NCBI GenBank assembly: GCA_964582065.1
Contig: CAZOQG010000002.1
Span: 1-45,740, forward strand
Direction of reading: 5' to 3'
Length of the DNA: 45,740 nucleotides
Source: JACNFS01 sp964582065
GTDB lineage: Bacteria; Chloroflexota; Dehalococcoidia; GIF9; UBA5629
The translations under genes and the position numbers were made by a program. Under the pieces are notes generated by a model. The model was not told the DNA's origin and did no database searches. It worked only from the letters and a program-made list of their open reading frames with translations. Positions 8,137 to 15,666 of this stretch are shown here, one piece after another (the first letter of the stretch is position 1; each line of letters begins with the position of its first letter).

Positions 8137-8352
8137 TTAAACATATCTTCTCAACTCAAATAGCTTGCCGCAGTGCGGGCATCGAGGGCAGCACTCCTCA
8201 CATTGAGCGACTTCCCCCACCGGACCGACCGCACACTCGCCGTTATGTTCAAGCTGGCGAGGCAGGTAGATGGCGTCACATTTCTTACAATAGCGGACGC
8301 TTGGTTTTTCCCACTTAACATAGTGACAGTAATCGATATGGAAGATGCCGGC
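8137..8352 (-). pseudogene. Zinc-ribbon ORF without a usable start codon
   Basis: A 71-codon minus-strand frame has unmistakable zinc-ribbon spacing: YCKKCDAIYLPRQ, then CEECCPRCPHCGKLFELRRY before a TAA at 8139-8137. It is open from an in-frame TAA at 8355-8353, but no ATG, GTG or TTG occurs before the first Cys pair. The gene therefore seems to have lost its 5' end, perhaps where the plus-strand gene at 8387 now begins, or it uses a non-canonical start. The antisense plus-strand frame over the same bases is a shadow. The family is not identified beyond zinc ribbon. Confidence 0.5.
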
Positions 8353-8386
8353 TTAATGCTGGCGCAAGCCGAAGGATAAGGAGAAT

Positions 8387-9157
8387 ATGAGAGAGATAGT
8401 AGCAGATCTCAGGGCCGAACAAGAAGCTTTGGATAGTTTTCTGTGTACGCTTAAGGACGAACAGTGGGACTTGCAAACGCCAGCGGAAGGATGGACTGTC
8501 AAGGACTCTGTTTCGCATATCGCTTACATTGACGAAGTCTCTGTTTCTTTTCTCGGAGGAGATTATGCACCATTGGATGAAGCAGCCAAGCTTGGTATGA
8601 GCTATAACGAGACTGGTCCCAAGAGAGGACGAACAATGCAACCTTCACAAATTCTGAAATGGTGGAGGGACATGAGGGGCACAATGGATGATTGTCTTGT
8701 GAAGATTGAACCCAAAACGAGGATCCCCTGGTTTGCGATGCCTATGGGCGCACGCGCATTTGCTACGGCACGACTTATGGAAACATGGGCCCACGGACTC
8801 GATTGTTATGATGCAGTAGGGGTTGAACCTGTTGATACAGACCGCCTGCGGCATGTAGCCCTGATCGCATATATGGCAAGACCTTACGCCTATCAAGTAA
8901 ACGGTTTGGAGTTACCGGATACTCCTATTCGCATAGAACTGTTGCTTCCGTCCGGCAAGGCTTGGAGTCAAGGTTCCGAAGACGCAAGCGATATTATCCG
9001 TGGAACAGCCAGGGATTTCTGTCGCGTGGCAGTTCGAAGAAGACATTGGAAAGATACAGAATTAGAGATCGTGGGTAGTGAGGCAAAGCGTTTTATCGAG
9101 ATTGTTCAGACATATGCCGGTCCGCCAGGCTCTGGTCGGAAGCCGAAAAATCAATAG
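8387..9157 (+). CDS. DinB/MDMPI-superfamily metal-binding protein (TIGR03084-like)
   Basis: Protein of 256 aa with an N-terminal four-helix DinB/mycothiol-dependent maleylpyruvate isomerase-type domain and a C-terminal sterol-carrier-like domain. The probable metal ligands are visible: His44 (DSVSHIAYID), Glu132 and His136 (METWAHGLD), matching the H...ExxxH pattern of the MDMPI fold. The layout resembles the TIGR03084 family, common in actinobacteria. Those enzymes often use a thiol cofactor in isomerase or conjugation reactions; here substrate and cofactor are unknown. The start is secure (AAGGAG before the ATG). It is a single gene followed by a weak hairpin. Acquisition from an actinobacterium-like source is possible but unproven. 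Confidence 0.75.
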   Translation: MREIVADLRAEQEALDSFLCTLKDEQWDLQTPAEGWTVKDSVSHIAYIDEVSVSFLGGDYAPLDEAAKLGMSYNETGPKRGRTMQPSQILKWWRDMRGTMDDCLVKIEPKTRIPWFAMPMGARAFATARLMETWAHGLDCYDAVGVEPVDTDRLRHVALIAYMARPYAYQVNGLELPDTPIRIELLLPSGKAWSQGSEDASDIIRGTARDFCRVAVRRRHWKDTELEIVGSEAKRFIEIVQTYAGPPGSGRKPKNQ

Positions 9158-9158
9158 A

Positions 9159-9187
9159 CCTACCATAATCTTTGAACCTTTGGTAGG
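9159..9187 (+). terminator. Hairpin after the DinB-like gene
   Basis: CCTACCA and TGGTAGG form a 7-bp stem around a 15-nt loop immediately after the stop at 9157. No T tract follows, so it is only a possible terminator or transcript-end structure. Confidence 0.3.
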
Positions 9188-9260
9188 CTTCTGCCAATCG
9201 ATGATCCTTTCGCATCCTTCTCATATTCTGGGGGGGGTATTCGGTCTCCCTTTCGCTGGA

Positions 9261-9289
9261 TGTACAGTTCCGACAGTCTGTCGTATACT
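9261..9289 (+). promoter_or_regulatory. Predicted cupin promoter with a palindrome in its spacer
   Basis: TGTACA (9261-9266), a 17-bp spacer and TATACT (9284-9289). The spacer contains the perfect palindrome CGACAGTCTGTCG (9271-9283). A regulator bound there would sit between -35 and -10, as MerR-type activators or occluding repressors do. The leader to the GTG start is about 25 nt. Confidence 0.55.
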
Positions 9290-9321
9290 ACCGAAATATA
9301 GTCAAATCTGGAGGTTTCGAT

Positions 9322-9672
9322 GTGAAAATATGCAGTCTGGACAAGGTCAAAAAGGTGAATCCCAACATGAAAGACGCGGAAGGCATCTGGAAACAGGTTC
9401 CTATATCGAAAGATGACGGCTCTCCATCCTTTTGCTTTCGCGTATTTACCTTTGAACCCGGCGGCCACACTCCCTTTCACAGACACCCCAACGAACATCT
9501 GAACTACATAATTGAAGGTAATGGCGTTATAGTCATGGAAAACGGTGAAGAGCGTCAGATCAGAAAAGGCGATTTTGCTCTAATCCTCCCCGACGAAAAA
9601 CACCAGTTCAAGAACAAATCCACAAGCGAGCCTATGACCATAATCTGCGCGGTTCCCAAGGAATACGAATGA
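9322..9672 (+). CDS. Single-domain cupin protein
   Basis: Protein of 116 aa with one cupin barrel. Motif 1 is GGHTPFHRHPNEHLNYIIEG (residues 49-68), with His residues and Glu as likely metal ligands. Motif 2 includes GDFALILPDEKHQF with a further His. Small cupins act as metal-dependent isomerases, dioxygenases, or ligand-binding and sensing proteins; this one cannot be assigned. The GTG start at 9322 is supported by GGAGG about 8 nt upstream; an overlapping ATG is out of frame and stops at once. The gene has its own promoter with a palindromic operator candidate, so it is probably inducible. A 28-codon ORF follows in an ATGA overlap. Confidence 0.85.
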   Translation: MKICSLDKVKKVNPNMKDAEGIWKQVPISKDDGSPSFCFRVFTFEPGGHTPFHRHPNEHLNYIIEGNGVIVMENGEERQIRKGDFALILPDEKHQFKNKSTSEPMTIICAVPKEYE

Positions 9673-9755
9673 ACCTGGACTTGATTGACAGAACCGCTCT
9701 CAGGACTCGTGATCGCATTCCACGCACACGGGTTCATCTCTTCGGCCAGTATTGA
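9669..9755 (+). CDS. Possible 28-aa peptide coupled to the cupin gene
   Basis: An ATG overlapping the cupin stop (ATGA, 9669-9672) opens a 28-codon frame rich in Arg (DRTALRTRDRIPRTRVHLFG), ending in TGA at 9753-9755. The overlap allows translational coupling. It may equally be chance or the relic of a longer gene. No family recognised. Confidence 0.2.
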   Translation: MNLDLIDRTALRTRDRIPRTRVHLFGQY

Positions 9756-9810
9756 AGCAAGCTTGCATTACGACGATGCCTGTTTCGGAAACATGTGGCC
9801 CTTTGGCCTG

Positions 9811-10680
9811 TTACTGGGGTTTGGTCTCTTTTTCTACTAGGTTCCTGTAAGCTGACATAAGTCGTCGGGTTAGTGGCCCCGGTTTTGCCGAGCCGATGGG
9901 CTTATCGCCAAACCGGGTGAGGGGCATTATCTCAAGTACCGAGTTGGTTAAGAAAGCTTCCTCAGCTTCAGCGAGTTCACCTAGCGCTACTTCCCTCTCA
10001 ACCGCCTTGATTCTCAAGGATTGAGCCAATTCCAAAACCGCCTCCCTGGTGATGCCAGGTAGGGAGCCGCTTTCTAGAGAAGGCGTAACCAGCCTTTCGT
10101 TCCTTACCAGAAAAATATTGGTCGTGCTGCCTTCGGCTACAAAACCCCGCTCGTTGAGAAGGAGCGCTTCATCGGCCCCGGCTGCCCTGGCTTCTTGCCT
10201 GGCCAAAACGTTTTCCAAATAACAGGTAGACTTGAGTCGTGACAATGGCGATTGGCTGTTGCGCTGCAAAGATGACAGGACTGTACTGAAGCCTTTCTCA
10301 TAGCTTTCAGGCGCCAAGGGAGCAAGTCTTCGCACAGCAATAAATACGGTGATACCGCTACAGGTATCCGGGTTGGGGGTCATGTCACCTTCGCCAGCCG
10401 ATACAGTAAGCCTGAGACGGGCTTCGCAAAGCCTGTTTGCTTCTAGAATGTCATAACAAGCTTTTTGTAGCTCAGAAGAGGCTAGCCTAGAAGCTATACC
10501 CAGGGTCTCAGCCGACTGCTGAAGCCGGGCCAGGTGGCGGTTAAGGCGAAAGACGCAGCCGTTGTAGGCCCGCATCGTCTCGAAAAGACCGTAGCCGTAA
10601 AGGAAACCGTGGTCGAAGGGCGATAGCTTAGCCTGGGAACGGAGAACTAGGTCACTGTTAAGGTAAACAATCTCTTCCAT
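9811..10680 (-). CDS. pabC: Aminodeoxychorismate lyase (class IV aminotransferase fold)
   Basis: PLP enzyme of 289 aa that releases pyruvate from 4-amino-4-deoxychorismate to give 4-aminobenzoate for folate. It has the fold-type IV features FDHGFLYGYGLFETMR near residues 22-37, the Schiff-base Lys at 150 (SRLKSTCYLENVLA) and EGSTTNIF at 183-190. Branched-chain and D-amino-acid aminotransferases share this fold, so sequence alone is ambiguous. Its place 9 bp after pabA and downstream of pabB makes PabC the best call. It is the last gene of the minus-strand run starting at sucC. Confidence 0.88.
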   Translation of the reverse strand: MEEIVYLNSDLVLRSQAKLSPFDHGFLYGYGLFETMRAYNGCVFRLNRHLARLQQSAETLGIASRLASSELQKACYDILEANRLCEARLRLTVSAGEGDMTPNPDTCSGITVFIAVRRLAPLAPESYEKGFSTVLSSLQRNSQSPLSRLKSTCYLENVLARQEARAAGADEALLLNERGFVAEGSTTNIFLVRNERLVTPSLESGSLPGITREAVLELAQSLRIKAVEREVALGELAEAEEAFLTNSVLEIMPLTRFGDKPIGSAKPGPLTRRLMSAYRNLVEKETKPQ

Positions 10681-10689
10681 TAGCGGACT

Positions 10690-11271
10690 TTAATGCCACA
10701 CCGGCTTAGAAAAACGAAGGAAGTTAGCCAACAGGTCGTACCCCACTTCGGTGAGAATAGATTCAGGATGTATCTGGGTTCCTTCAACTACATAATCTCG
10801 ATGTCTTACACCCATTATCTCCCCTTCATCGGTCTGAGCAGTGACCTCAAGACAGGAGGGGAAACTGTCTGGCTTGATGATCAAGGAATGGTAACGAGCT
10901 GCTGGAAATGGGTTTGCTATACCTTCATAGATAGCTTTGCCATCATGGTGGATAACAGATGTCTTGCCGTGGACTGGCACTGAGGCTCGCCCAACGACAC
11001 CACCGTAGGCGTAGCCAATGCACTGGTGCCCAAGGCAAACACCGAGGATGGAGATTTTGCCGCCAAAGTGGCGTACTACATCGTTGGAAATGCCAGCCTC
11101 CAAAGGGGTACGCGGCCCTGGAGAGATGACAATGTGGCTGGGAAGAAGTTCTCCGATTTCAGCTAAGCTGATCTGGTCGTTACGATAGACTAGCGGCTCC
11201 CAACCTAGTTCACCCAGGCGTTGAGCCAGGTTATAAGCGAAAGAGTCGTAGTTGTCGATAACCAGTATCAT
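10690..11271 (-). CDS. pabA: Glutamine amidotransferase subunit of aminodeoxychorismate synthase
   Basis: Class I glutamine amidotransferase of 193 aa that hands ammonia to PabB. It has the N-terminal DNYDSFAYNLAQ, the oxyanion region SPGPRTP, nucleophile Cys79 in GVCLGHQCIGYA, and the catalytic His168-Glu170 pair in IHPES. PabA and TrpG are nearly indistinguishable. The tight link to pabB (ATGA overlap at 11268-11271) and to pabC argues for the folate role. It may also serve anthranilate synthase if no other TrpG exists in the genome. Confidence 0.93.
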   Translation of the reverse strand: MILVIDNYDSFAYNLAQRLGELGWEPLVYRNDQISLAEIGELLPSHIVISPGPRTPLEAGISNDVVRHFGGKISILGVCLGHQCIGYAYGGVVGRASVPVHGKTSVIHHDGKAIYEGIANPFPAARYHSLIIKPDSFPSCLEVTAQTDEGEIMGVRHRDYVVEGTQIHPESILTEVGYDLLANFLRFSKPVWH

Positions 11272-12710
11272 TTTGCCTCCACCGCTACTCTCGGTGCCAA
11301 GCGAAGCGCCTGAATCAGGGCCTTAGCTTTATCCAGAGTTTCCACGTATTCCGCCTCAGCGTTGGAATCATAAATAATGGCGCCGCCTACTTGGAAATAG
11401 GCTTTTCCATCTTTAATTAGAAAAGTGCGGATAACAATGTTAAGGTCGAGACTATTCCCGAAGCTGAGGTAACCAATAGCGCCGGTGTAAACGCTCCTTC
11501 TTGTCGGTTCGAGTTCATCGATAATTTCCATGGCCCGCACCTTGGGGGCACCGGTAATGGAACCTCCGGGGAAAGTAGCCTTGAGCAAGTCGATGCGATT
11601 CGTGTCGGGACGCAGCCTGCCAACAACAGTAGAAGTCAAATGGAAGACGGTGGGAAAGGTCTCAAGGATAGCCAGCTCGGTCACTCTAACCGTGCCATAT
11701 TGACACACCCTGCCCAGATCATTCCTCTCCAGGTCAACAATCATCACATTCTCAGCGCGGTCTTTACTGCTCTGAGTCAGCTCTTCAGCCAGCATTGCGT
11801 CGTCAACTGAGTCTTTGCCCCTTGGCCTGGTACCTTTTATCGGTCGTGTCTCTACCCAGTCACCATCTACGCGAAGGAATCTCTCTGGCGAGGCACCGAT
11901 GATGGTTACCTCATCGAAGTTGAGGTAGCTAGCAAAAGGGGCTGGGTTAATCTGTCTCAATCGTTGGTACAGTTCGTAGGTAGAAACGGTCAAATCGGTC
12001 TCGAAACGCTGAGAGATGTTAACCTGAAATACATCGCCGGCAGCGATATATTGTCTCACCCTGTCCACAGCTTTCATATAGCCTTCAGGAGTGAAATTCG
12101 ACTTGAGCACAGCTTTAGCTTTCCCTTCAGCGCTCCGGAAATCGGCTTCCGGCGTAGATGGGCAAGACGAAGACAGCCACCCCTTGATTTGCTCACGGCG
12201 TACTTCGGCCCTCTTTAGTCTTCGGCTCTCGCCAAGCTCGGGAAAGCCTGTGGAAACGATATAGGCTTTGCCCTCCAGATTATCAAAGGCAAGAATGGCG
12301 TCATAGAAAGCAAAATAGCTCTCCGGGAGCTGCAGGTCATCTATAGCTGTGGATGGTAGGCGCTCCACGAAGTGGCACAGGTCATAGCTCAGGTACCCCA
12401 CGGCACCACCCCAAAAGGGAATGGGTGCTGGGAAAGAGTCCAGCCTGTATGTTTCCAGCAACCTACCCAGGACATCGAACGGATTGCCCCGTTCGATTTG
12501 TTGCTCGTCTTGCCGCATGAGGGTGACCTGATTGCCTCGGCTTGTCATCACTAGAAACGGGTCGATGCCGATGAAGGAGTACCTGCCTAGCCTCTGAGGG
12601 TCCATGCCGCTGTCCAGGAAAAAGCTGTAGCGGTAGCCGTGGAACGGCTCAAAAGCTTCATGCGCAGCTAGCGGAGTAGGGATTTCTTCAATCAGGGGGT
12701 AACGGTTCAT
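11268..12710 (-). CDS. pabB: Aminodeoxychorismate synthase component I
   Basis: Chorismate-binding enzyme of 480 aa that aminates chorismate with ammonia from PabA. It has the N-terminal anthranilate-synthase-I-type domain and a C-terminal chorismate-binding domain with DVFQVNISQRF, PIKGTRPRG (290-298) and GGSITGAPKVRAMEIIDELE. The Lys in PIKGT is the residue that separates PabB from TrpE, which has Ala there, so the assignment is firm. The start lies 47 bp downstream of the last transglutaminase gene with no promoter seen between, so pabBAC may be read from the sucCD transcript. Confidence 0.95.
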   Translation of the reverse strand: MNRYPLIEEIPTPLAAHEAFEPFHGYRYSFFLDSGMDPQRLGRYSFIGIDPFLVMTSRGNQVTLMRQDEQQIERGNPFDVLGRLLETYRLDSFPAPIPFWGGAVGYLSYDLCHFVERLPSTAIDDLQLPESYFAFYDAILAFDNLEGKAYIVSTGFPELGESRRLKRAEVRREQIKGWLSSSCPSTPEADFRSAEGKAKAVLKSNFTPEGYMKAVDRVRQYIAAGDVFQVNISQRFETDLTVSTYELYQRLRQINPAPFASYLNFDEVTIIGASPERFLRVDGDWVETRPIKGTRPRGKDSVDDAMLAEELTQSSKDRAENVMIVDLERNDLGRVCQYGTVRVTELAILETFPTVFHLTSTVVGRLRPDTNRIDLLKATFPGGSITGAPKVRAMEIIDELEPTRRSVYTGAIGYLSFGNSLDLNIVIRTFLIKDGKAYFQVGGAIIYDSNAEAEYVETLDKAKALIQALRLAPRVAVEAK

Positions 12711-12757
12711 TGCTCAGTTCGCCGCCGGTGCCAGTCTATTGCCCTGCATCTAGAATC

Positions 12758-13417
12758 CTATCCCCGTGCTTTTCGTGCCTCGATTGCCTGTCTTAGTCGC
12801 TGGAAAATATCAGCGCCGAGGGCCTGGATTCTTAGGTTAGTTATGGTATCGAACGGGAGGTCGTCAAAATGGCCACGGTCCTGGATATATTCAATGTGCA
12901 GTTTGCCGTCCAAATTATGAGAGTGGAACATGGCGTCGTTTTTGCCATCGAACTCCACTGGGCTAATTCGGTTCTTTTGGCACATTTTCAGGTCGAAGGC
13001 AGGAGTAGCTTTGACCCATTTCCCTTCGATATACAGCTCAGCATAACCATGGGAGGGGAATAGGTTTGTCCCCGTCAGCTCTTTTAATTTGTCGGGCATA
13101 AGATGGTTCCGAATGGCGGCAAGGTGTAGGCGGGCGGGGATGCCCACGGCTCGGGCCAATGTAGCCAGGAGCACGGCTTTTTGTATGCAGAATCCCTCTC
13201 CTACCTCCAAAACCCTACTTGCCCGGTAGTATTCAGGAAGGTCACTCAGCACATAGATGTTGTACTTAATCTCATCCCTTACGAAATAGAAAAGGCTTTT
13301 AGCTTTGTCTGCGACCTTTTCCTGACCTGCACTTAAATCTTTGGCTTTTCCTTTTATCGATTCGTTGTCGCAGTCAAATGTAGGTGTAGGTCTCAAATAC
13401 CTTTTCATTGGGTCCAT
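12758..13417 (-). CDS. Transglutaminase-like cysteine protein, third of three tandem paralogues
   Basis: A 219-aa member of the transglutaminase/cysteine-protease superfamily. The triad is visible: Cys77 in GEGFCIQKA, His123 in SHGYAELYIEGKWV, Asp142 in ATPAFDLKMC. It shares the opening YLRPTPTFDCDNES and the block KAKSLFYFVRDEIKY with its two upstream neighbours. The ATG at 13417 was chosen because it aligns with the starts of both paralogues and sits 4 bp after the previous stop; the frame is open further upstream over the neighbour's coding region. There is no signal peptide, so it is cytoplasmic. Bacterial members act as peptidases, amidases or transferases; substrate unknown. It keeps a complete triad, so it is probably active. 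Confidence 0.82.
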   Translation of the reverse strand: MDPMKRYLRPTPTFDCDNESIKGKAKDLSAGQEKVADKAKSLFYFVRDEIKYNIYVLSDLPEYYRASRVLEVGEGFCIQKAVLLATLARAVGIPARLHLAAIRNHLMPDKLKELTGTNLFPSHGYAELYIEGKWVKATPAFDLKMCQKNRISPVEFDGKNDAMFHSHNLDGKLHIEYIQDRGHFDDLPFDTITNLRIQALGADIFQRLRQAIEARKARG

Positions 13418-13421
13418 GATA

Positions 13422-14093
13422 CTATCCGTCCAGCACTTCCTGCTGCGCCTTCTCTGGATTAATGAAGTGGTAGAACTGCTTACTAGACTCCATCTTATAG
13501 ACCTTAGCCCAGGCAGCAAGTATTTCATCCAGCGGCACATCCTCATAATAGCCATGGTCTTTGACATATTCAATATGCAATTCACCGTCCAAATTATGAG
13601 AGTGGAATATGGCATCGCGTTTGCCATCGAACTCCACCGGGATGATTCGGTTTTCTTGGCACATTTTCAGGTCGAAGGCTGGAGTCGCTTTGACCCACTT
13701 TCCCTCAACGTATAGCCCGCTATAACCGTGGTAGCTGAACAGGTCTGTCCCTATTAGCTGTTTTAGCCTGTTGGGAACGAGATGGTTTCGAATGTCAGCA
13801 AGGTGTAGACGGGCCGGGATGCCCGCAGCTCGGGCCAGGGCAACAAGGAGAGATGCCTTCTCAACACAAAATCCCCTTCCAGTTGTCAGAGTCTTACTTG
13901 CTTGATAATCTTCAAGAAGATGCACTGGTAGCGGGTTGTATTTAATCTCATCCCTTACGAAATAGAAAAGGCTTTTAGCTTTGTCTACGACTTCCTCCTG
14001 ACTTCTGGTTAGATCTTGGGATTTTTGTCTTATGGACTTGTTGTCGCAGTCAATTCTAGGTGTAGGTCTCAAATACTCTTTCACTTGGTCCAT
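13422..14093 (-). CDS. Transglutaminase-like cysteine protein, second of three tandem paralogues
   Basis: A 223-aa paralogue of its neighbours on both sides. It keeps Cys76 (GRGFCVEKA), His122 (YHGYSGLYVEGKWV) and Asp141 (ATPAFDLKMC). Compared with the other two it lacks one residue before the catalytic Cys. It differs most in the segment after DEIKYN, where PLPVHLLEDYQAS replaces the SDLPE-YRAS form. The C-terminal tail extends the domain with KMESSKQFYHFINPEK. It starts with ATG at 14093, 22 bp after the stop of the first copy, and ends 4 bp before the third. Function unknown; divergence of the loop next to the active site suggests a different substrate preference (inference). Confidence 0.82.
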   Translation of the reverse strand: MDQVKEYLRPTPRIDCDNKSIRQKSQDLTRSQEEVVDKAKSLFYFVRDEIKYNPLPVHLLEDYQASKTLTTGRGFCVEKASLLVALARAAGIPARLHLADIRNHLVPNRLKQLIGTDLFSYHGYSGLYVEGKWVKATPAFDLKMCQENRIIPVEFDGKRDAIFHSHNLDGELHIEYVKDHGYYEDVPLDEILAAWAKVYKMESSKQFYHFINPEKAQQEVLDG

Positions 14094-14115
14094 GATGCTA
14101 TGCCCCGTGCACTTT

Positions 14116-14772
14116 CTACTTCGCTTTTTCTGCCTTAACCAACTGGTTCAACTGTGATCGAGACCCCCACCCGTAGTCCCGAACCCACCCATCATATATC
14201 TCGTCCAGCGGCACATCCTCATAACGGCCATGGTCTTTGACATATTCAATATGCAGTTGCCCGTCTCGGTTAAGTGAGTGGAATAAGGCATCGTTCTTGC
14301 CATCGAACTCCACCGGCATGATTTGGTTCTTTTGGCACATTTTGAGGTCGAAGGCAGGAGTCGCTTTGACCCACTTCTCTTGAATGTACAACTCGCAATA
14401 GCCGTGGTATGTGACCAGGGTAGTCCCAAGCATCTCTCTTGGTTTATCGGGAAGAAGATGATTCCGAATGTCGGCGAGGTGCAGAGCCGCTGGGATGCCT
14501 GCGGCTCGTGCTAGGGCAATCAGGAGCAGCGCCTTTTGAACACACCATCCCTCTCCTATCTCCAGAATCCTGCTTGCCCGGTAGTGTTCAGGAAGGTCAC
14601 TTGGTACATAGAAAGTGTACTTAATCTCGTCCCTCACGAAATAAAAGAGGCTCTTAGCCTTGCCCGTAATTTCTTGCTGACCCTTAGTTAGGTTTTGACC
14701 TTTTTGTTTCACCGACTCGTTGTCGCAGTCGATTGTAGGTGTAGGTTTGAGATACTCTTCCATTTCTCGCAC
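14116..14772 (-). CDS. Transglutaminase-like cysteine protein, first of three tandem paralogues
   Basis: A 218-aa protein, first of the tandem set and 2 bp after the sucD stop. The triad is Cys77 (GEGWCVQKA), His123 (YHGYCELYI) and Asp142 (ATPAFDLKMC). The GTG at 14772 is preferred because it aligns residue for residue with the ATG starts of both paralogues; an ATG at 14763 is the alternative. There is no signal peptide or membrane span. Tight spacing to sucD suggests translation from the sucCD mRNA. The family fold is clear, but no substrate can be named. Linkage to succinyl-CoA synthetase may be functional or may only reflect operon hitch-hiking. Confidence 0.82.
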   Translation of the reverse strand: MREMEEYLKPTPTIDCDNESVKQKGQNLTKGQQEITGKAKSLFYFVRDEIKYTFYVPSDLPEHYRASRILEIGEGWCVQKALLLIALARAAGIPAALHLADIRNHLLPDKPREMLGTTLVTYHGYCELYIQEKWVKATPAFDLKMCQKNQIMPVEFDGKNDALFHSLNRDGQLHIEYVKDHGRYEDVPLDEIYDGWVRDYGWGSRSQLNQLVKAEKAK

Positions 14773-14774
14773 AA

Positions 14775-15647
14775 TTATGCCTGTAGCACCTTCTTCATGG
14801 TAAGCCCGGTTTCAGCGGGGTTAGGGACTATGTTAACTCCGGCGGAGGCCAAGGCTGCTATCTTGTCCTGAGCTCTGCCTGAACTGCCGCTGATGATGGC
14901 CCCGGCGTGTCCCATTCTTCTCCCCGGCGGAGCCGTAGCTCCAGCTACAAAGGCGACCACCGGCTTGGTTACCTTCTCCTTAATGAATTCCGCGACCTCC
15001 TGTTCTGCGGTGCCCCCAATCTCACCGATGAGCACCACTGCCTTGGTATCTTTATCTTCCTGGAAGAGTTTCAATATGTCAACGAAACTGCTGCCGGGCA
15101 GAGGGTCACCACCAATGCCAACGCAGGTGGATTGGCCGATGCCCAGGGCGGTTAGCTGGGAGACTGCTTCGTAGGTTAGAGTGCCGCTGCGGGAAACAAC
15201 GCCAACATTGCCTGGAAGGTGAATGTCGCCGACCATAAGCCCCGCCTTGCATTTTCCCGGGGAAATGACGCCGGGGCAGTTGGGGCCGATAAGGCGAGTC
15301 GACTTATCTTTGAGATAGTCATGCACCGTCACCATATCTGAAACCGGGATACCTTCGGTAATACACACAACCAGGGGAATGCCCGCATCGGCGGCTTCCA
15401 TAATAGCATCAGCGGCAAAGGCAGGTGGTACAAAAACCATGCTGGCATTAGCTCCAGTTTCCTTCACCGCCTCCCCTACCGTGTTGAACACGGCTACACC
15501 CGATACCTCACTGCCTCCCTTCCCCGGGGTAACGCCGGCGACTACTTTGGTGCCATACTCGATACACCGCTGGGCGTGAAAGCTGCCCTCACCGCCGGTG
15601 ATTCCCTGAATCAGTAACCGAGTTTTCTCGTCAATCAGGATGCTCAA
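14775..15647 (-). CDS. sucD: Succinate-CoA ligase, alpha subunit
   Basis: Alpha subunit (290 aa) of succinyl-CoA synthetase, which interconverts succinyl-CoA and succinate with nucleotide phosphorylation. The CoA-binding Rossmann domain begins QGITGGEGSFHAQRCIEYGT. The phospho-histidine is His247 in GRRMGHAGAI, and GPNCPGVISPG is also present. The TTG start at 15647 is supported by AAAGGAGG about 7 nt upstream. It lies 19 bp after sucC, and the two are plainly co-transcribed. In an anaerobe it may run in either direction of a partial TCA pathway. Confidence 0.97.
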   Translation of the reverse strand: MSILIDEKTRLLIQGITGGEGSFHAQRCIEYGTKVVAGVTPGKGGSEVSGVAVFNTVGEAVKETGANASMVFVPPAFAADAIMEAADAGIPLVVCITEGIPVSDMVTVHDYLKDKSTRLIGPNCPGVISPGKCKAGLMVGDIHLPGNVGVVSRSGTLTYEAVSQLTALGIGQSTCVGIGGDPLPGSSFVDILKLFQEDKDTKAVVLIGEIGGTAEQEVAEFIKEKVTKPVVAFVAGATAPPGRRMGHAGAIISGSSGRAQDKIAALASAGVNIVPNPAETGLTMKKVLQA

Positions 15648-15666
15648 TTGCTGCCTCCTTTGTCAA

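Noticed and set aside
8173..8379. Plus-strand frame of 68 codons before the DinB-like gene
   Set aside because: The complementary strand carries zinc-ribbon cysteines; the plus-strand translation has no family features.
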